From NCBI RefSeq assembly GCF_014196845.1, contig NZ_JACIEM010000004.1, positions 434,001 to 498,000 on the forward strand: a stretch of DNA of 64,000 nucleotides, in the 5' to 3' direction. The DNA comes from Aurantimonas endophytica (lineage in GTDB: Bacteria > Pseudomonadota > Alphaproteobacteria > Rhizobiales > Rhizobiaceae). The notes beneath the pieces were generated by a model. That model searched no databases, had not been told where the DNA came from, and was given only the letters and a program-made list of their open reading frames with translations. Each line of letters begins with the position of its first letter. Within the stretch, counting starts at the first letter, position 1. The position numbers and the translations under genes were made by a program. This document shows positions 1 through 7,683 of the stretch, in pieces.

Positions 1-757
1 GGCGCAACGCGGCGCTCCAGGGCGTCGCGTTGAAGTCGCCGGCGATCAGCGTCGGTGCCGTCAGTTCGCGGACCGTCGATCCCAACCGGTCGATCTGCTG
101 CCATTGCCGCCCCGGCCACGGCCAGCGCAGATGCTGGATCGCGAGTGTCACGGGGTTGCCGTTGAAGCTGATCGTGCGGCTCAGAAAGCCGTCATAGGCG
201 TTGCAGGTGCCGGAATCCCCGGGCACGAAACCGCGCCGCGACAGCAGCACCAGCTTGCCGAACGAGCTCGGCTCGCCGCAGTCGAAGCGATACGGGTAGC
301 GCGCCTCGAGCGCGGCCAGCAGCGGGCGCCACTCCTCCCCGGCTTCCTCGAGCGTGATGACGTCCGGCTGCACCCGGCCGACGAGCCGCAGCGCCGCTTC
401 CCGGTTGGCGGCGTTCCAGCGAAGGTTCATCTGCAGCAGCGTGTAGGTCGCGGTCTCGTCGGCTCGCGCCGGCACCGACGCCGGAAATACGAAAGGCGCG
501 ACCGTGATCAGGCCGAGGCCGCCGATCATGCCCGCCGCAAGGCCGGCCGCCATGGCGCGGGTGGCCATCAGGAGCATGCCCGTGACCAGCAGCAGCACGG
601 CCAGATGGGCGCGGAAATGTGCCAGCGAGTCGAAGAAGGGCACGACGTCGCCGAAGAACCCCGCCGTCAGCGCCAGCGCTGCGACGAGGCTGAGGGCAAG
701 AAGTAGCGTGCGAAGGATACGGCCTCGCGCCGCCGGTTGCTCGGTGACGGCCGCCAT
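1..757 (-). CDS. Endonuclease/exonuclease/phosphatase (EEP) family membrane protein, 3' end outside the window
   Basis: Only the first 252 codons are inside the window. Reading the minus strand from ATG at 757 gives three hydrophobic segments (about residues 15-33, 50-66 and 71-92) and then an EEP-fold domain. The first metal-ligand asparagine sits in QMNLRW (about 111), an acidic LEEAGEEW follows (136-143), and the GDFN signature is at 240-243. This is the layout of membrane-anchored YafD/EEP-like phosphoesterases of unknown substrate. The start codon overlaps the stop of the upstream AMP nucleosidase gene by one base (TAATG), so the two are probably translationally coupled. The family call is firm; the substrate is unknown. 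Confidence 0.8.
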   Translation of the reverse strand, partial: MAAVTEQPAARGRILRTLLLALSLVAALALTAGFFGDVVPFFDSLAHFRAHLAVLLLVTGMLLMATRAMAAGLAAGMIGGLGLITVAPFVFPASVPARADETATYTLLQMNLRWNAANREAALRLVGRVQPDVITLEEAGEEWRPLLAALEARYPYRFDCGEPSSFGKLVLLSRRGFVPGDSGTCNAYDGFLSRTISFNGNPVTLAIQHLRWPWPGRQWQQIDRLGSTVRELTAPTLIAGDFNATPWSAALR

Positions 758-2259
758 TACTGGAACGCGGTCTCGAAGAACGAGCGCAGCTTGCGCGAAT
801 GCACCCGCTCGCTCGGCATTTCCGACATCAGCTCCAGCGCCCGCATGCCGATCCGCAGATGCTGCGAGACCTGCCGCTTGTAGAACGCCGTCGCCATGCC
901 CGGCAGCTTCAGCTCGCCGTGCAGCGGCTTGTCGGAGACGCAGAGCAGCGTGCCGTAGGGCACCCGGAAGCGGAAGCCGTTGGCGGCGATGGTGGCCGAT
1001 TCCATGTCGAGGCCGATGGCCCGCGACTGCGACAGCCGCTCGACCGGCTCCTTGTGATCGCGCAGCTCCCAGTTGCGGTTGTCGATCGTCGCGACCGTGC
1101 CGGTGCGCATGATCTTCTTCAGCTCGTAGCCGGAGAGGCCCGTCACCTCCTCGACCGCCTTCTCCAGGGCGACCTGAACTTCGGCGAGCGCCGGGATCGG
1201 CACCCAGATCGGCAGGTCGGCGTCCAGCACGTGGTCCTCGCGGACATAGGCGTGGGCCAGCACGTAGTCGCCGAGTTCCTGCGAATTTCGCAGGCCCGCG
1301 CAATGGCCGAGCATGATCCAGGCATGCGGGCGCAGCACCGCGATATGGTCGGTGATCGTCTTCGCGTTGGACGGCCCGACGCCGATATTCACCATGGTGA
1401 TGCCGTGGCCGTCCTCGCGCTTGAGATGATAGGCTGGCATCTGCGGCAGGCGCAGCGGCGCGACGCCCTCGGGCGGCTGCTGCGCGCCGGGAAGCGTCTC
1501 CAGGTCGCCGGGCTCTACGAAGCCCGAATAGCCCATGCCGCCGCGCGCCATCATTTCGCGGGCCAGCATGCAGAACTCGTCGACATAGAAGCCGTAATTG
1601 GTGAACAGCACGTAGTTCTGGAAATGCGCCGGCTGCGTCGCCGTGTAGTGGGCGAGGCGGTGCAGCGAATAGTCGACGCGCTGTGCGGTGAACGGCGCCA
1701 GCGGCATCGGCTCGCCGGGGCGCGGCTCGAAATTGCCGTTGACGATCCGATCGTCGGTCGCCTCGAGGTCGGGCACATCGAAAATGTCGCGCAGCGGCCG
1801 GTCGAGGCGTTCGGCGAGCGACCCGTCGACATAGGAACCCTCGGGGAAGGCGAAATGCAGCGGGATCGGCGTCGTGGAGTCGCCGATCGTCACCGACTGG
1901 CCGTGGTTGCGGATCAGGAGGGCAATCTGCTCGGTGAGATAGCGCTCGAAGAGATCCGGCCGCGTGACCGTCGTCGAATACCGCCCGGGACGGGGCAGGT
2001 GCCCGAAGGCGAGGCGGGAGTCGATCCGGGCATGGGTGGCCGTGGCGATGGCCACCTCGGGATAGTAGGCCCGGAACCGCGTTCCCGCCGAGCCCGCCTC
2101 CAGAACCGCGGCGAAACTGTCCGACAGGAACGCCACCGAACGGGCATAGAGCCGCTTCAGCTCGGCGACCGCCTCGGCGGCGTCATCGTAGTGATGGCGC
2201 GGCGCAACTGGCGGCGTCTCGAAACCGGGGTCGCCCGGGGAGGGGAAAAGCTTCGTCAT
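757..2259 (-). CDS. amn: AMP nucleosidase
   Basis: The 500-residue product matches AMP nucleosidase along its length, including the N-terminal domain and a C-terminal nucleoside-phosphorylase-like domain (VNIGVGPSNAKTITDH and the later GLDMESATIAANGFRFRVPYG). The enzyme splits AMP into adenine and ribose 5-phosphate in the cytoplasm and helps set the adenylate pool. Length is normal for the family (about 480-500). The stop overlaps the start of the membrane EEP gene downstream, which suggests a two-gene unit. Confidence 0.93.
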   Translation of the reverse strand: MTKLFPSPGDPGFETPPVAPRHHYDDAAEAVAELKRLYARSVAFLSDSFAAVLEAGSAGTRFRAYYPEVAIATATHARIDSRLAFGHLPRPGRYSTTVTRPDLFERYLTEQIALLIRNHGQSVTIGDSTTPIPLHFAFPEGSYVDGSLAERLDRPLRDIFDVPDLEATDDRIVNGNFEPRPGEPMPLAPFTAQRVDYSLHRLAHYTATQPAHFQNYVLFTNYGFYVDEFCMLAREMMARGGMGYSGFVEPGDLETLPGAQQPPEGVAPLRLPQMPAYHLKREDGHGITMVNIGVGPSNAKTITDHIAVLRPHAWIMLGHCAGLRNSQELGDYVLAHAYVREDHVLDADLPIWVPIPALAEVQVALEKAVEEVTGLSGYELKKIMRTGTVATIDNRNWELRDHKEPVERLSQSRAIGLDMESATIAANGFRFRVPYGTLLCVSDKPLHGELKLPGMATAFYKRQVSQHLRIGMRALELMSEMPSERVHSRKLRSFFETAFQ

Positions 2260-2305
2260 GACATTTGTTTAGCCGCGAGCCATGGCGCGGAGAAGACGAC
2301 GACGG

Positions 2306-2503
2306 CTAGAAATTTGCCCGGGACGGTGTCGGCGGGACTTCCCGCTCGATCGGACAGACAATGCCGGTGCTGTACTTGCAATCTGCCCCGGCAATCGACG
2401 CGAAGGCGCTGCCGGGACGGATCGTCGCGTTCTGCGCGAGCGTGCTGAAGGCGATCCCGAAGAGGGCGATCAGCACGGTCGTGACGGTTAGTCGAGTCAC
2501 CAT
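2306..2503 (-). CDS. Small exported protein of unknown function
   Basis: A 65-residue product starts MVTRLTVTTVLIALFGIAF and has a typical Sec signal peptide with likely cleavage after TLA or near residue 23. The mature part is about 40 residues with two cysteines (DCKY and IVCP), which could form one disulfide. ATG at 2503 is chosen because an AGGAG lies 8 bases upstream; a GTG three codons earlier would put the start on that ribosome site. It lies 46 bases upstream of amn on the same strand. No family was recognised. Confidence 0.5.
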   Translation of the reverse strand: MVTRLTVTTVLIALFGIAFSTLAQNATIRPGSAFASIAGADCKYSTGIVCPIEREVPPTPSRANF

Positions 2504-2695
2504 GAGCCACACTCCTAGTGCATTTCCGCCACAAATGCACGCCCTGACTGAACCGAGCCTGAACAGACCTCCACGCTAGCGACCCGGTGAACGCTGCGTC
2601 GGCGCTTCGGCGCCCTTGTCCAAGCCCGCTCGACGCTAATTGATTGTTACAGATGTGACGGAATCGTCGCGAGATCATGGCAAAGGGCCGAGCGA

Positions 2696-3403
2696 ATGCA
2701 GACGCAGAACGAACCGATCCAGCTCTACTACTGGCCGACGCCGAATGGCTGGAAGATTTCCATCATGCTGGAGGAACTCGGCGTCCCCTACGAGGTCCGC
2801 TACGTCAATATCGGCGCGGGCGACCAGTTCAAGCCGGAGTTCCTCGCGATCGCGCCGAACAATCGGATGCCGGCGATCATCGACCCGGAAGGGCCGGGCG
2901 GGCCGATCTCCGTCTTCGAGTCCGGGGCGATCCTGCAATATCTCGGCCGCAAGTTCGGCAAGTTCTACCCGAGCGACGAGCGGGCGCGCGTGGCGGTCGA
3001 GGAGTGGCTGTTCTGGCAGGTCGGCGGATTGGGGCCGATGGCGGGCCAGGCGCATCATTTCCGCAATTATGCGCCCGAGAAGATCGCCTACGGCATCGAC
3101 CGCTACACCAACGAGGTGAACCGGCTCTACGGCGTGATGAACAAGCGCCTGCAGGAAAACCGCTATCTCGGCGGAGAGTACTCGATCGCCGACATGGCGG
3201 CGATCGGCTGGGTGAAGCCGTATAAGGACCAGGGCCAGGACATCGAGGATTTCCCGAACCTCAAGCGCTGGTTCGAGGAGCTGATGGCGCGGCCCGCCGT
3301 CGCCAAGGGGCTGGAAGTCGGCAAAGCCGAGCGCGAGAAGCTCAATCTCGCCGCCAACAAGGACGCGCAATCCGTGCTGTTCGGCCAGCGCGCACGGGCC
3401 TGA
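2696..3403 (+). CDS. Glutathione S-transferase, YfcG/Ure2p-like
   Basis: The 235-residue product has an N-terminal thioredoxin-fold GST domain (YYWPTPNGWKISIMLEE, then NNRMPAIIDPEG and the glutathione-binding VFESGAILQYL) and an all-helical C-terminal domain with EYSIADMAAIGWV, the conserved GST N-capping region. The TPNGWK segment is typical of the Nu/YfcG subgroup, which acts as a glutathione-dependent disulfide reductase rather than a classical transferase. AAGGG lies about 9 bases before the ATG. The gene stands alone and ends at a stem-loop terminator. Confidence 0.9.
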   Translation: MQTQNEPIQLYYWPTPNGWKISIMLEELGVPYEVRYVNIGAGDQFKPEFLAIAPNNRMPAIIDPEGPGGPISVFESGAILQYLGRKFGKFYPSDERARVAVEEWLFWQVGGLGPMAGQAHHFRNYAPEKIAYGIDRYTNEVNRLYGVMNKRLQENRYLGGEYSIADMAAIGWVKPYKDQGQDIEDFPNLKRWFEELMARPAVAKGLEVGKAEREKLNLAANKDAQSVLFGQRARA

Positions 3404-3409
3404 ACGACG

Positions 3410-3444
3410 AAGGCACCCGGGGAGGATCCCCTCCGGGTGCCTTT
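3410..3444 (+). terminator. Stem-loop terminator after the GST gene
   Basis: AGGCACCCGG (3411-3420) pairs with CCGGGTGCCT (3433-3442), followed by only a short T run. It sits between convergent genes (GST on plus, DUF2147 on minus), so it could work in both directions; the minus-strand side has TTCGTC after the stem. Confidence 0.6.
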
Positions 3445-3466
3445 CATGCCGTACGGACGCCTCGCG

Positions 3467-3805
3467 TCAGGCTCTGGTCCACACCTGCGTCTTGCAGAAG
3501 ATGCTGAGAGCGCAGCCGGTGAGCTTGAGCTGGTTGCCCTCGATCACCGCCGTGCCCTGATACGTGCGGTCGTCGCGGGGATCGGTGACCGTTCCCTCAT
3601 AGCCGCTGCCGTTGCTGCTCATCTGGCCGGCCGACTTGCCGGCGTGCTGGCCGGAGATGACCTCGGCGCAGAAGGCATTGCCGCAGGCGCTGACCTCGAC
3701 GATGCCGCCGCCGGGCGCCCGCCATTTGCCGACAATGGGCTCCGCCGCGAGCGAGACCGTGGAGAAACTCATTATTGCCATCGCGGCGAGCGCGAACCTC
3801 TTCAT
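3467..3805 (-). CDS. DUF2147 family exported protein (copy 1)
   Basis: ATG at 3805 gives a 112-residue protein with a signal peptide (MKRFALAAMAIMSFSTVSLA) and a small beta-rich DUF2147 domain (AEPIVGKW ... VTDPRDDRTYQG ... KTQVWTR). An upstream in-frame start at 3847 would bury the signal peptide, and AGGA lies just before 3805, so the shorter form is preferred. Four cysteines (two in CGNAFC, then GC and FCKT) are shared with the copies at 3902-4246 and 7684-8031, which suggests two disulfides in the periplasm. The function of this family is not known. Confidence 0.8.
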   Translation of the reverse strand: MKRFALAAMAIMSFSTVSLAAEPIVGKWRAPGGGIVEVSACGNAFCAEVISGQHAGKSAGQMSSNGSGYEGTVTDPRDDRTYQGTAVIEGNQLKLTGCALSIFCKTQVWTRA

Positions 3806-3901
3806 GTCGTCATCCTGTCTGCTGATCGAGTTTGATTGGGACGACAATGCGCGTCGCGCGCGCAGGTTGCCGCCACGGCTCTCACAGTCGCGAGAGCAGG
3901 A

Positions 3902-4246
3902 TCAGGGCCGGCGCCAGCTCTGGACGGTCTTGCAGAACATTTCCATCAGGCAGCCCTTGAGGTCGAGCGCATTGCCGCGGACTGTCATCGAGCCCTTGTA
4001 TGTCTTGCCGGCGCTGGGATCGGTGATCGTGCCCGGATATTCCGGACCGGCACCCGAGACCTGGGCGATGCGCTGGCCCTGATAGGTGCCGGTGGCGACC
4101 GTCGAGCAGTAGCCGTTGCCGCACGGCGCGATGGTCACGCGCTCGCCGTTTTCGGTCAGCCAGTCGCCGGTGATCGCCTCGGCGGAGGCAGCGCCGGCGA
4201 GGCCGGCGGTAAACGCTGCCACGAGGGCGAGACGGGCGAAGGTCAT
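3902..4246 (-). CDS. DUF2147 family exported protein (copy 2)
   Basis: The 114-residue product has a clear signal peptide (MTFARLALVAAFTAGLAGAASA) and the DUF2147 pattern: a GDW start to the mature domain, CGNGYC, TDPSAGKTYKG and GCLMEMFCKT. It is a tandem paralogue of the protein encoded just downstream at 3467-3805, same strand, with a 96-base gap. Conserved cysteine spacing points to an extracytoplasmic, disulfide-bonded protein. The role is unknown. Confidence 0.8.
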   Translation of the reverse strand: MTFARLALVAAFTAGLAGAASAEAITGDWLTENGERVTIAPCGNGYCSTVATGTYQGQRIAQVSGAGPEYPGTITDPSAGKTYKGSMTVRGNALDLKGCLMEMFCKTVQSWRRP

Positions 4247-4378
4247 GGGCGGAAGCTCCTGGCTCGGGCCGGATGGGCCGGTCGCTCAGGCTTTCCCGCG
4301 TCAATCCGTTGAAAATGCGACACGTCCCCGCGTTCGGCGGTGGGCGTGGCGAGATGTCGCGCGAGTTTGCGGCTCGTC

Positions 4379-4605
4379 ACCCCCCCTCTGCCTGCCGACC
4401 CGGGGCGAGCCGCTGGTTTCGCCCGTCCTTCGGACCCCCCACAAGGGTGAAGATCGAGGTGTCGGCGCCCCGCATCCTGTCCAGCCCGACAGCCTCAGCA
4501 GACGCTCCGGCTACGAAATACGGAAGCGGTAACGTCTGCGACCTCGCGAGGCATCAAAGCGTCGATCTCCCCCCTTGTGGGGGAGATGCCGGCAGGCAGA
4601 GGGGG
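4379..4605. repeat. Composite inverted repeat, copy 1 (degenerate left arm)
   Basis: The right arm (4564-4605) is the full core: GATCTCCCCCCTTGTGGGGG, then AGATGCCGGCAGGCAGAGGG. The left arm starts with CCCCCCTCTGCCTGCCG at 4381 but is interrupted by about 37 bases of another unit before CCCCCCACAAGGG resumes. The layout otherwise matches the copies at 5435-5600, 5693-5853 and 7408-7613. It fills most of the 550-base gap between the DUF2147 gene and the cupin gene; no gene is supported in that gap. Confidence 0.65.
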
Positions 4606-4661
4606 TTATGAGGCGCAGGCTCGGAAACGCACCGCGCCTGAGGCGCCGACCGGGGCTACCG

Positions 4662-4722
4662 CCCTGGGGCGAACCGCAGGTCTCGCCCGTCGTTCGGACC
4701 CCCCGCAAGGCGGGAGATCGAA
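4662..4722 (+). repeat. Second copy of the unit that interrupts the left arm of composite repeat 1
   Basis: About 60 bases here (CCCTGGGGCGAACCGCAGG, then TCGCCCGTCGTTCGGACC and a CCCCCCGCAAGG tail running into GGGAGATCGAAG) resemble 4398-4458 at roughly 80 percent by eye. The unit may be a variant form of the left arm rather than a separate insertion. No partner right arm was seen between it and the cupin stop codon. Confidence 0.5.
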
Positions 4723-4796
4723 GCGGATCGCGGACGCTTCGGCCGTCACAGGCCCCACAAGCTCGCAGGCCCCGAGGCGCATAGCGCCGGTGGTGC

Positions 4797-5297
4797 CTAA
4801 GGCCTGGGGCGAGGGGACACGACGGAAAAGACGTCCGCGAATGGCGGGGGGCCGACGACCGTGGAGCCATCACTTTCGTTCGAGGCCAGGACGGCCGCCA
4901 GATCCTCGCCCTTCAGGGTGCCGATCAGCCTGAATGTCCGCTCGAGATTGCCGGGCGAGAAGATGATCAGCATCCGCACGATACCGTCGGACAGATTGGC
5001 CCATGCGTGCGGCGTTCCCCTCCTGACGGTCATGGAATCGCCCGCCGACAGTTCCAGGGTCTCATCGCCCGCGGTGAGGTGGACGCTGCCTTCCAGAACG
5101 ACGAAGTGTTCCTCCTCGTTGGCGTGCACATGGAGGGGCACGCCGTTGCGAGGGTCGGCAACGATCTCGAGCATCGTGTAGATGCCGCCCGTTTCCGCGG
5201 CGGAGGTGCGAATGACGAAGCGCTCCCCGGGCGTGACCTCCCACCATTCGCTGCCGGCGTCCGGGGCGGCGGGCATCATGCTTGTCGAGATGTTCAA
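4797..5297 (-). CDS. Cupin-domain protein
   Basis: The 166-residue product carries a single conserved cupin barrel. The first motif has metal-ligand histidines at about 56 and 58 (PLHVHANEEEHFVVLEG) with a glutamate at about 63, and the second motif has the distal histidine at about 97 (GTPHAW). The start is TTG at 5297, supported by GAGGAAGGA about 8 bases upstream; an ATG at 5279 is the alternative. It stands alone between repeat clusters, so context gives no hint of substrate. The fold is confident, the reaction unknown. Confidence 0.82.
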   Translation of the reverse strand: MNISTSMMPAAPDAGSEWWEVTPGERFVIRTSAAETGGIYTMLEIVADPRNGVPLHVHANEEEHFVVLEGSVHLTAGDETLELSAGDSMTVRRGTPHAWANLSDGIVRMLIIFSPGNLERTFRLIGTLKGEDLAAVLASNESDGSTVVGPPPFADVFSVVSPRPRP

Positions 5298-5434
5298 ATG
5301 CTTGTCCTTCCTCGGATGATTGACACGGCGCCAAGCCTGAAGGGCCCGCGTTACGCCGCGGCTTCGACAGCCGAGGTTGCTATTTCAATCGCAACCGATA
5401 GGGCGGACCGGTTACCGCGGGTCAGTGGCAAGCC

Positions 5435-5600
5435 ACCCCCCTCTGCCTGCCGGCATCTCCCCCACAAGGGGGGAGATCGATAGGGGTGAGGGCGGCGGGC
5501 TTGCTTCAGCCGTCGTGCCTGAATTCGAGAACGGGGAGGCCGGCGACAAGCCGATCTCCCCCCTTGTGGGGGAGATGTCCGGCAGGACAGAGGGGGGAGG
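5435..5600. repeat. Composite inverted repeat, copy 2
   Basis: About 165 bases. The left arm (5435-5484: CCCCCTCTGCCTGCCGGCAT, CTCCCCCACAAGGGGGGAG) and right arm (about 5551-5600: GATCTCCCCCCTTGTGGGGG, AGATGTCCGGCAGGACAGAG) are inverted relative to each other around an 80-base centre. Each arm itself contains a CCCC-ACAAG-GGGG hairpin. The same unit, including the centre, recurs at 5693-5853. The 596-base gap between the cupin and TetR genes is filled by these two copies; no gene is supported there. Confidence 0.85.
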
Positions 5601-5692
5601 TCCACCACCAATCTCGGTCGGACGGATCAAGCGCGCCAAGTCGTCGAGACCAGGGAATCTGCGGCCTCGTTCAGCCAGGCCAGCGATGCCCA

Positions 5693-5853
5693 CCCCACTC
5701 TGCCTGCCGGCATCCCCCCACAAGGGGGGAGATCGATAGGGGTGAGGGCGGCGGGTTTGCTTCAGCCGTCGTGCCCGAATTCGAGAACGGGGAGGCCCGC
5801 GACAAGCCGATCTCCCCCCTTGTGGGGGAGATGTCCGGCAGGACAGAGGGGGG
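5693..5853. repeat. Composite inverted repeat, copy 3
   Basis: Near-identical to 5435-5600, with only a few differences visible across both arms and the central segment (the centre differs, for example, at GGGC/GGGT, GTGCCT/GTGCCC and GGCCGGC/GGCCCGC). It has the same orientation as copy 2 and lies 92 bases after it. The high identity of the centre suggests either recent spread or gene conversion. Ends are marked by CCCC(A/C)CTCTGCCTGCCGG on the left and CAGGACAGAGGGGG on the right. Confidence 0.85.
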
Positions 5854-5893
5854 TATCGAGGGGCGCAAGCGTCCAAACGGGCGACGAAGGCCG

Positions 5894-6520
5894 TCAGACC
5901 GGCAGGTTCGCACCACGCAACGGGTCATCGTCGGGAAGCGCCTGCGCGAGGGAAAGGCTGGCGAGGCGGGCGGTGGCAAGCAGCTGGTCGAGGCCGTGAC
6001 CGTTGCGGGCCTTGGCGGAGAGCCCGAACATGGTGGTGCAGACGAAGTCCGTCACCCGCTCGGCGTCCGCCGGATGACGAGCGGCGACGTACTGCCGGAT
6101 CGCCGCCTCCGCCGCGAGGTTGAGGACGAGGGCCGCTTCGCGTGCCTCCCGATCGTTGCAGCGGGTTCCTTCCACCACCACGCAGCCCCCGGCGGCGGGA
6201 TCGGCGGCGTAGCGGCGGGCGGCCTCCTCCAATACGGCCGAAAGACACGCGGCGACGGGACGGTCGGGCCGCAGCAGCTCGCCAAAGGGAATGGCGTTGG
6301 TGCCGGCATAGCGCTCGAGGACGCGGGCGTAGAGCCCGGCCTTGCTGCCGAACGCGGCGTAGAAGCTGGGCGGGTTGATGCCGAGCGCCTCGGTCAGATC
6401 CGCGACACTGACGGCATCGAAGCCGCGCGCATGGAAGAGCTGTTGGGCGGTGGTGACGGCCTGGTCGGGATCGAACCGACGGGGGCGGCCGCGCCGTCGC
6501 GGGGTATTTGTATCAGCCAC
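5894..6520 (-). CDS. bdcR: TetR-family repressor, BdcR-like
   Basis: The 208-residue product has an N-terminal TetR helix-turn-helix (about residues 20-62, with ARGFDAVSVADLTEALGI and FYAAFGSKAGLYARVLE) and a helical ligand domain. The start is GTG at 6520; AAGG lies about 9 bases upstream. It is divergent from a gene whose product strongly resembles E. coli BdcA, the same pairing as bdcR-bdcA (yjgJ-yjgI) in E. coli, where the regulator represses the neighbour. The assignment rests on this pairing and on family fold; the ligand is unknown. Confidence 0.82.
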   Translation of the reverse strand: MADTNTPRRRGRPRRFDPDQAVTTAQQLFHARGFDAVSVADLTEALGINPPSFYAAFGSKAGLYARVLERYAGTNAIPFGELLRPDRPVAACLSAVLEEAARRYAADPAAGGCVVVEGTRCNDREAREAALVLNLAAEAAIRQYVAARHPADAERVTDFVCTTMFGLSAKARNGHGLDQLLATARLASLSLAQALPDDDPLRGANLPV

Positions 6521-6592
6521 TACATTAAGCCTTGACCTGTGTGATCGCCGAATTTATGTAGCGCTCCGTAAGTTAATCGCAAGGAGCGCCCG
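6521..6592 (+). promoter_or_regulatory. bdcR/bdcA intergenic control region with a sigma-70-type promoter and two inverted repeats
   Basis: TTGACC (6532-6537) and TATGTA (6555-6560) are 17 bases apart and point toward bdcA. TACATTAA (6521-6528) and TTTATGTA (6553-6560) form an imperfect inverted pair flanking the -35 and covering the -10. GCGCTCC (6561-6567) and GGAGCGC (6583-6589) form a perfect 7-base pair around the presumed start of transcription and the AAGGAG ribosome site (6581-6586). Either pair could be the TetR operator; this is inference from position. Confidence 0.5.
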
Positions 6593-7306
6593 ATGGCCGC
6601 ATTCGAAGGAAAGTCAGTACTGGTTCTCGGTGGCAGCCGGGGCATCGGCGCCGCCATCGTGCGGCGGCTTGCGGCGGATGGCGCGGCGGTGACCTTCACC
6701 TATGCCGGCTCGCGCGAGGCAGCCGAGCAATTGGCGGCAGAGACCGGCAGCACGGCGGTCCAGACGGACAGTGCCGACCGTGATGCGGTGATCGCGCGCG
6801 TTCGCGACAGTGGTCCGCTGGACGTGCTGGTGGTGAACTCGGGCTTCGCCGTGTTCGGCGATGCGCTGGAGCAGGATCCGGACGCGATCGACCGGCTGTT
6901 CCGGGTCAACGTCCACGCGCCTTACCATGCCTCGGTCGAGGCGGCGCGACAGATGCCGGAGGGCGGCAGGATCATCGTCATCGGGTCGGTCAATGGCGAC
7001 CGGATGCCCGTTCCGGGCATGGCCTCCTACGCCGTCAGCAAGTCGGCCCTGCAGGGGCTGGCGCGCGGGCTGGCGAGGGATTTCGGGCCGCGCGGCATCA
7101 CGATCAACGTCGTGCAGCCCGGACCGATCGATACGGATGCAAACCCTGAGAACGGGCCGATGAAGGAGCTGCCGCACGGCTTCATGGCGATCAAGCGCCA
7201 TGGGCGGCCCGAGGAGGTCGCCGGGATGGTGGCTTGGCTCGCCGGACCTGAGGCGGGTTTCGTGACCGGCGCGATGCACACGATCGACGGCGCCTTCGGC
7301 GCTTAG
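6593..7306 (+). CDS. bdcA: Short-chain dehydrogenase/reductase, BdcA-like
   Basis: The 237-residue product is a classical SDR: Rossmann glycine motif GGSRGIG at 13-19, catalytic Ser132, Tyr146 and Lys150 (SYAVSK). It closely resembles E. coli BdcA (YjgI), which has the same length and shares long stretches such as HAPYHASVEAARQMPEGGRI and the C-terminal FVTGAMHTIDGAFGA, as recalled. BdcA in E. coli is reported to bind cyclic di-GMP and promote biofilm dispersal; whether that holds here is inference. The usual NAG after strand 4 reads NSG (82-84). AAGGAG lies 6 bases before the ATG. Confidence 0.85.
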   Translation: MAAFEGKSVLVLGGSRGIGAAIVRRLAADGAAVTFTYAGSREAAEQLAAETGSTAVQTDSADRDAVIARVRDSGPLDVLVVNSGFAVFGDALEQDPDAIDRLFRVNVHAPYHASVEAARQMPEGGRIIVIGSVNGDRMPVPGMASYAVSKSALQGLARGLARDFGPRGITINVVQPGPIDTDANPENGPMKELPHGFMAIKRHGRPEEVAGMVAWLAGPEAGFVTGAMHTIDGAFGA

Positions 7307-7407
7307 TGCGCCGTTTCGGGGGGGCGGTTGGACGACGCGCCTTGTCACCATGGGTGCGTTGCGCGGAGCGTCGATGACAGGTCGTCAGGAAAGGCGGCAG
7401 GCGGGTG

Positions 7408-7613
7408 ACACCCCTCTGGGCTGCCGCCCATCTCCCCAAAAGGGGGGAGATCGAGGCCTCAACGCCTCCGCGAAACCGGGGGCATTGCAACCCTCGCAGA
7501 CGTCGGCGCCGCTCTTTGAGCGCGTTCACCATGCGATGCCAACCGAAACGATGCGCGGCGCCGACACATCGATCTCCCCCCTTGTGGGGGAGATGCCGGC
7601 AGGCAGAGGGGGG
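7408..7613. repeat. Composite inverted repeat, copy 4 (longer centre)
   Basis: The left arm (7408-7454) reads CACCCCTCTGGGCTGCCGCC then CATCTCCCCAAAAGGGGGGA, and the right arm (7567-7613) reads CATCGATCTCCCCCCTTGTG then GGGGAGATGCCGGCAGGCAG. The arms are inverted around a centre of about 112 bases that differs from copies 2 and 3. It occupies most of the 377-base gap between bdcA and the third DUF2147 gene; nothing else was recognised there. Confidence 0.75.
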
Positions 7614-7683
7614 CAACGCGCCCCCCGCAGGACGGCTCCAATTTTCAGCCGAGCCGCGCGAACCCGCCGGCGCTAGCCGGCGC

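Noticed and set aside
2256-2678. A 140-codon minus-strand frame overlapping the small exported protein
   Set aside because: It lacks a signal or known domain, while the frame at 2306-2503 has a ribosome site and a clear signal peptide.
5351-6535. Open frames across 5351-5611, 5412-5876 and 5486-6535 reading SPPLWGRCRQAEGG-like peptides
   Set aside because: They are translations of the inverted repeats, recur wherever the repeat occurs, and the longest runs antisense through the TetR gene.
4379-7613. CRISPR array
   Set aside because: Repeats are few, inverted, unequal in spacing and contain long conserved centres; no cas gene is in the window.
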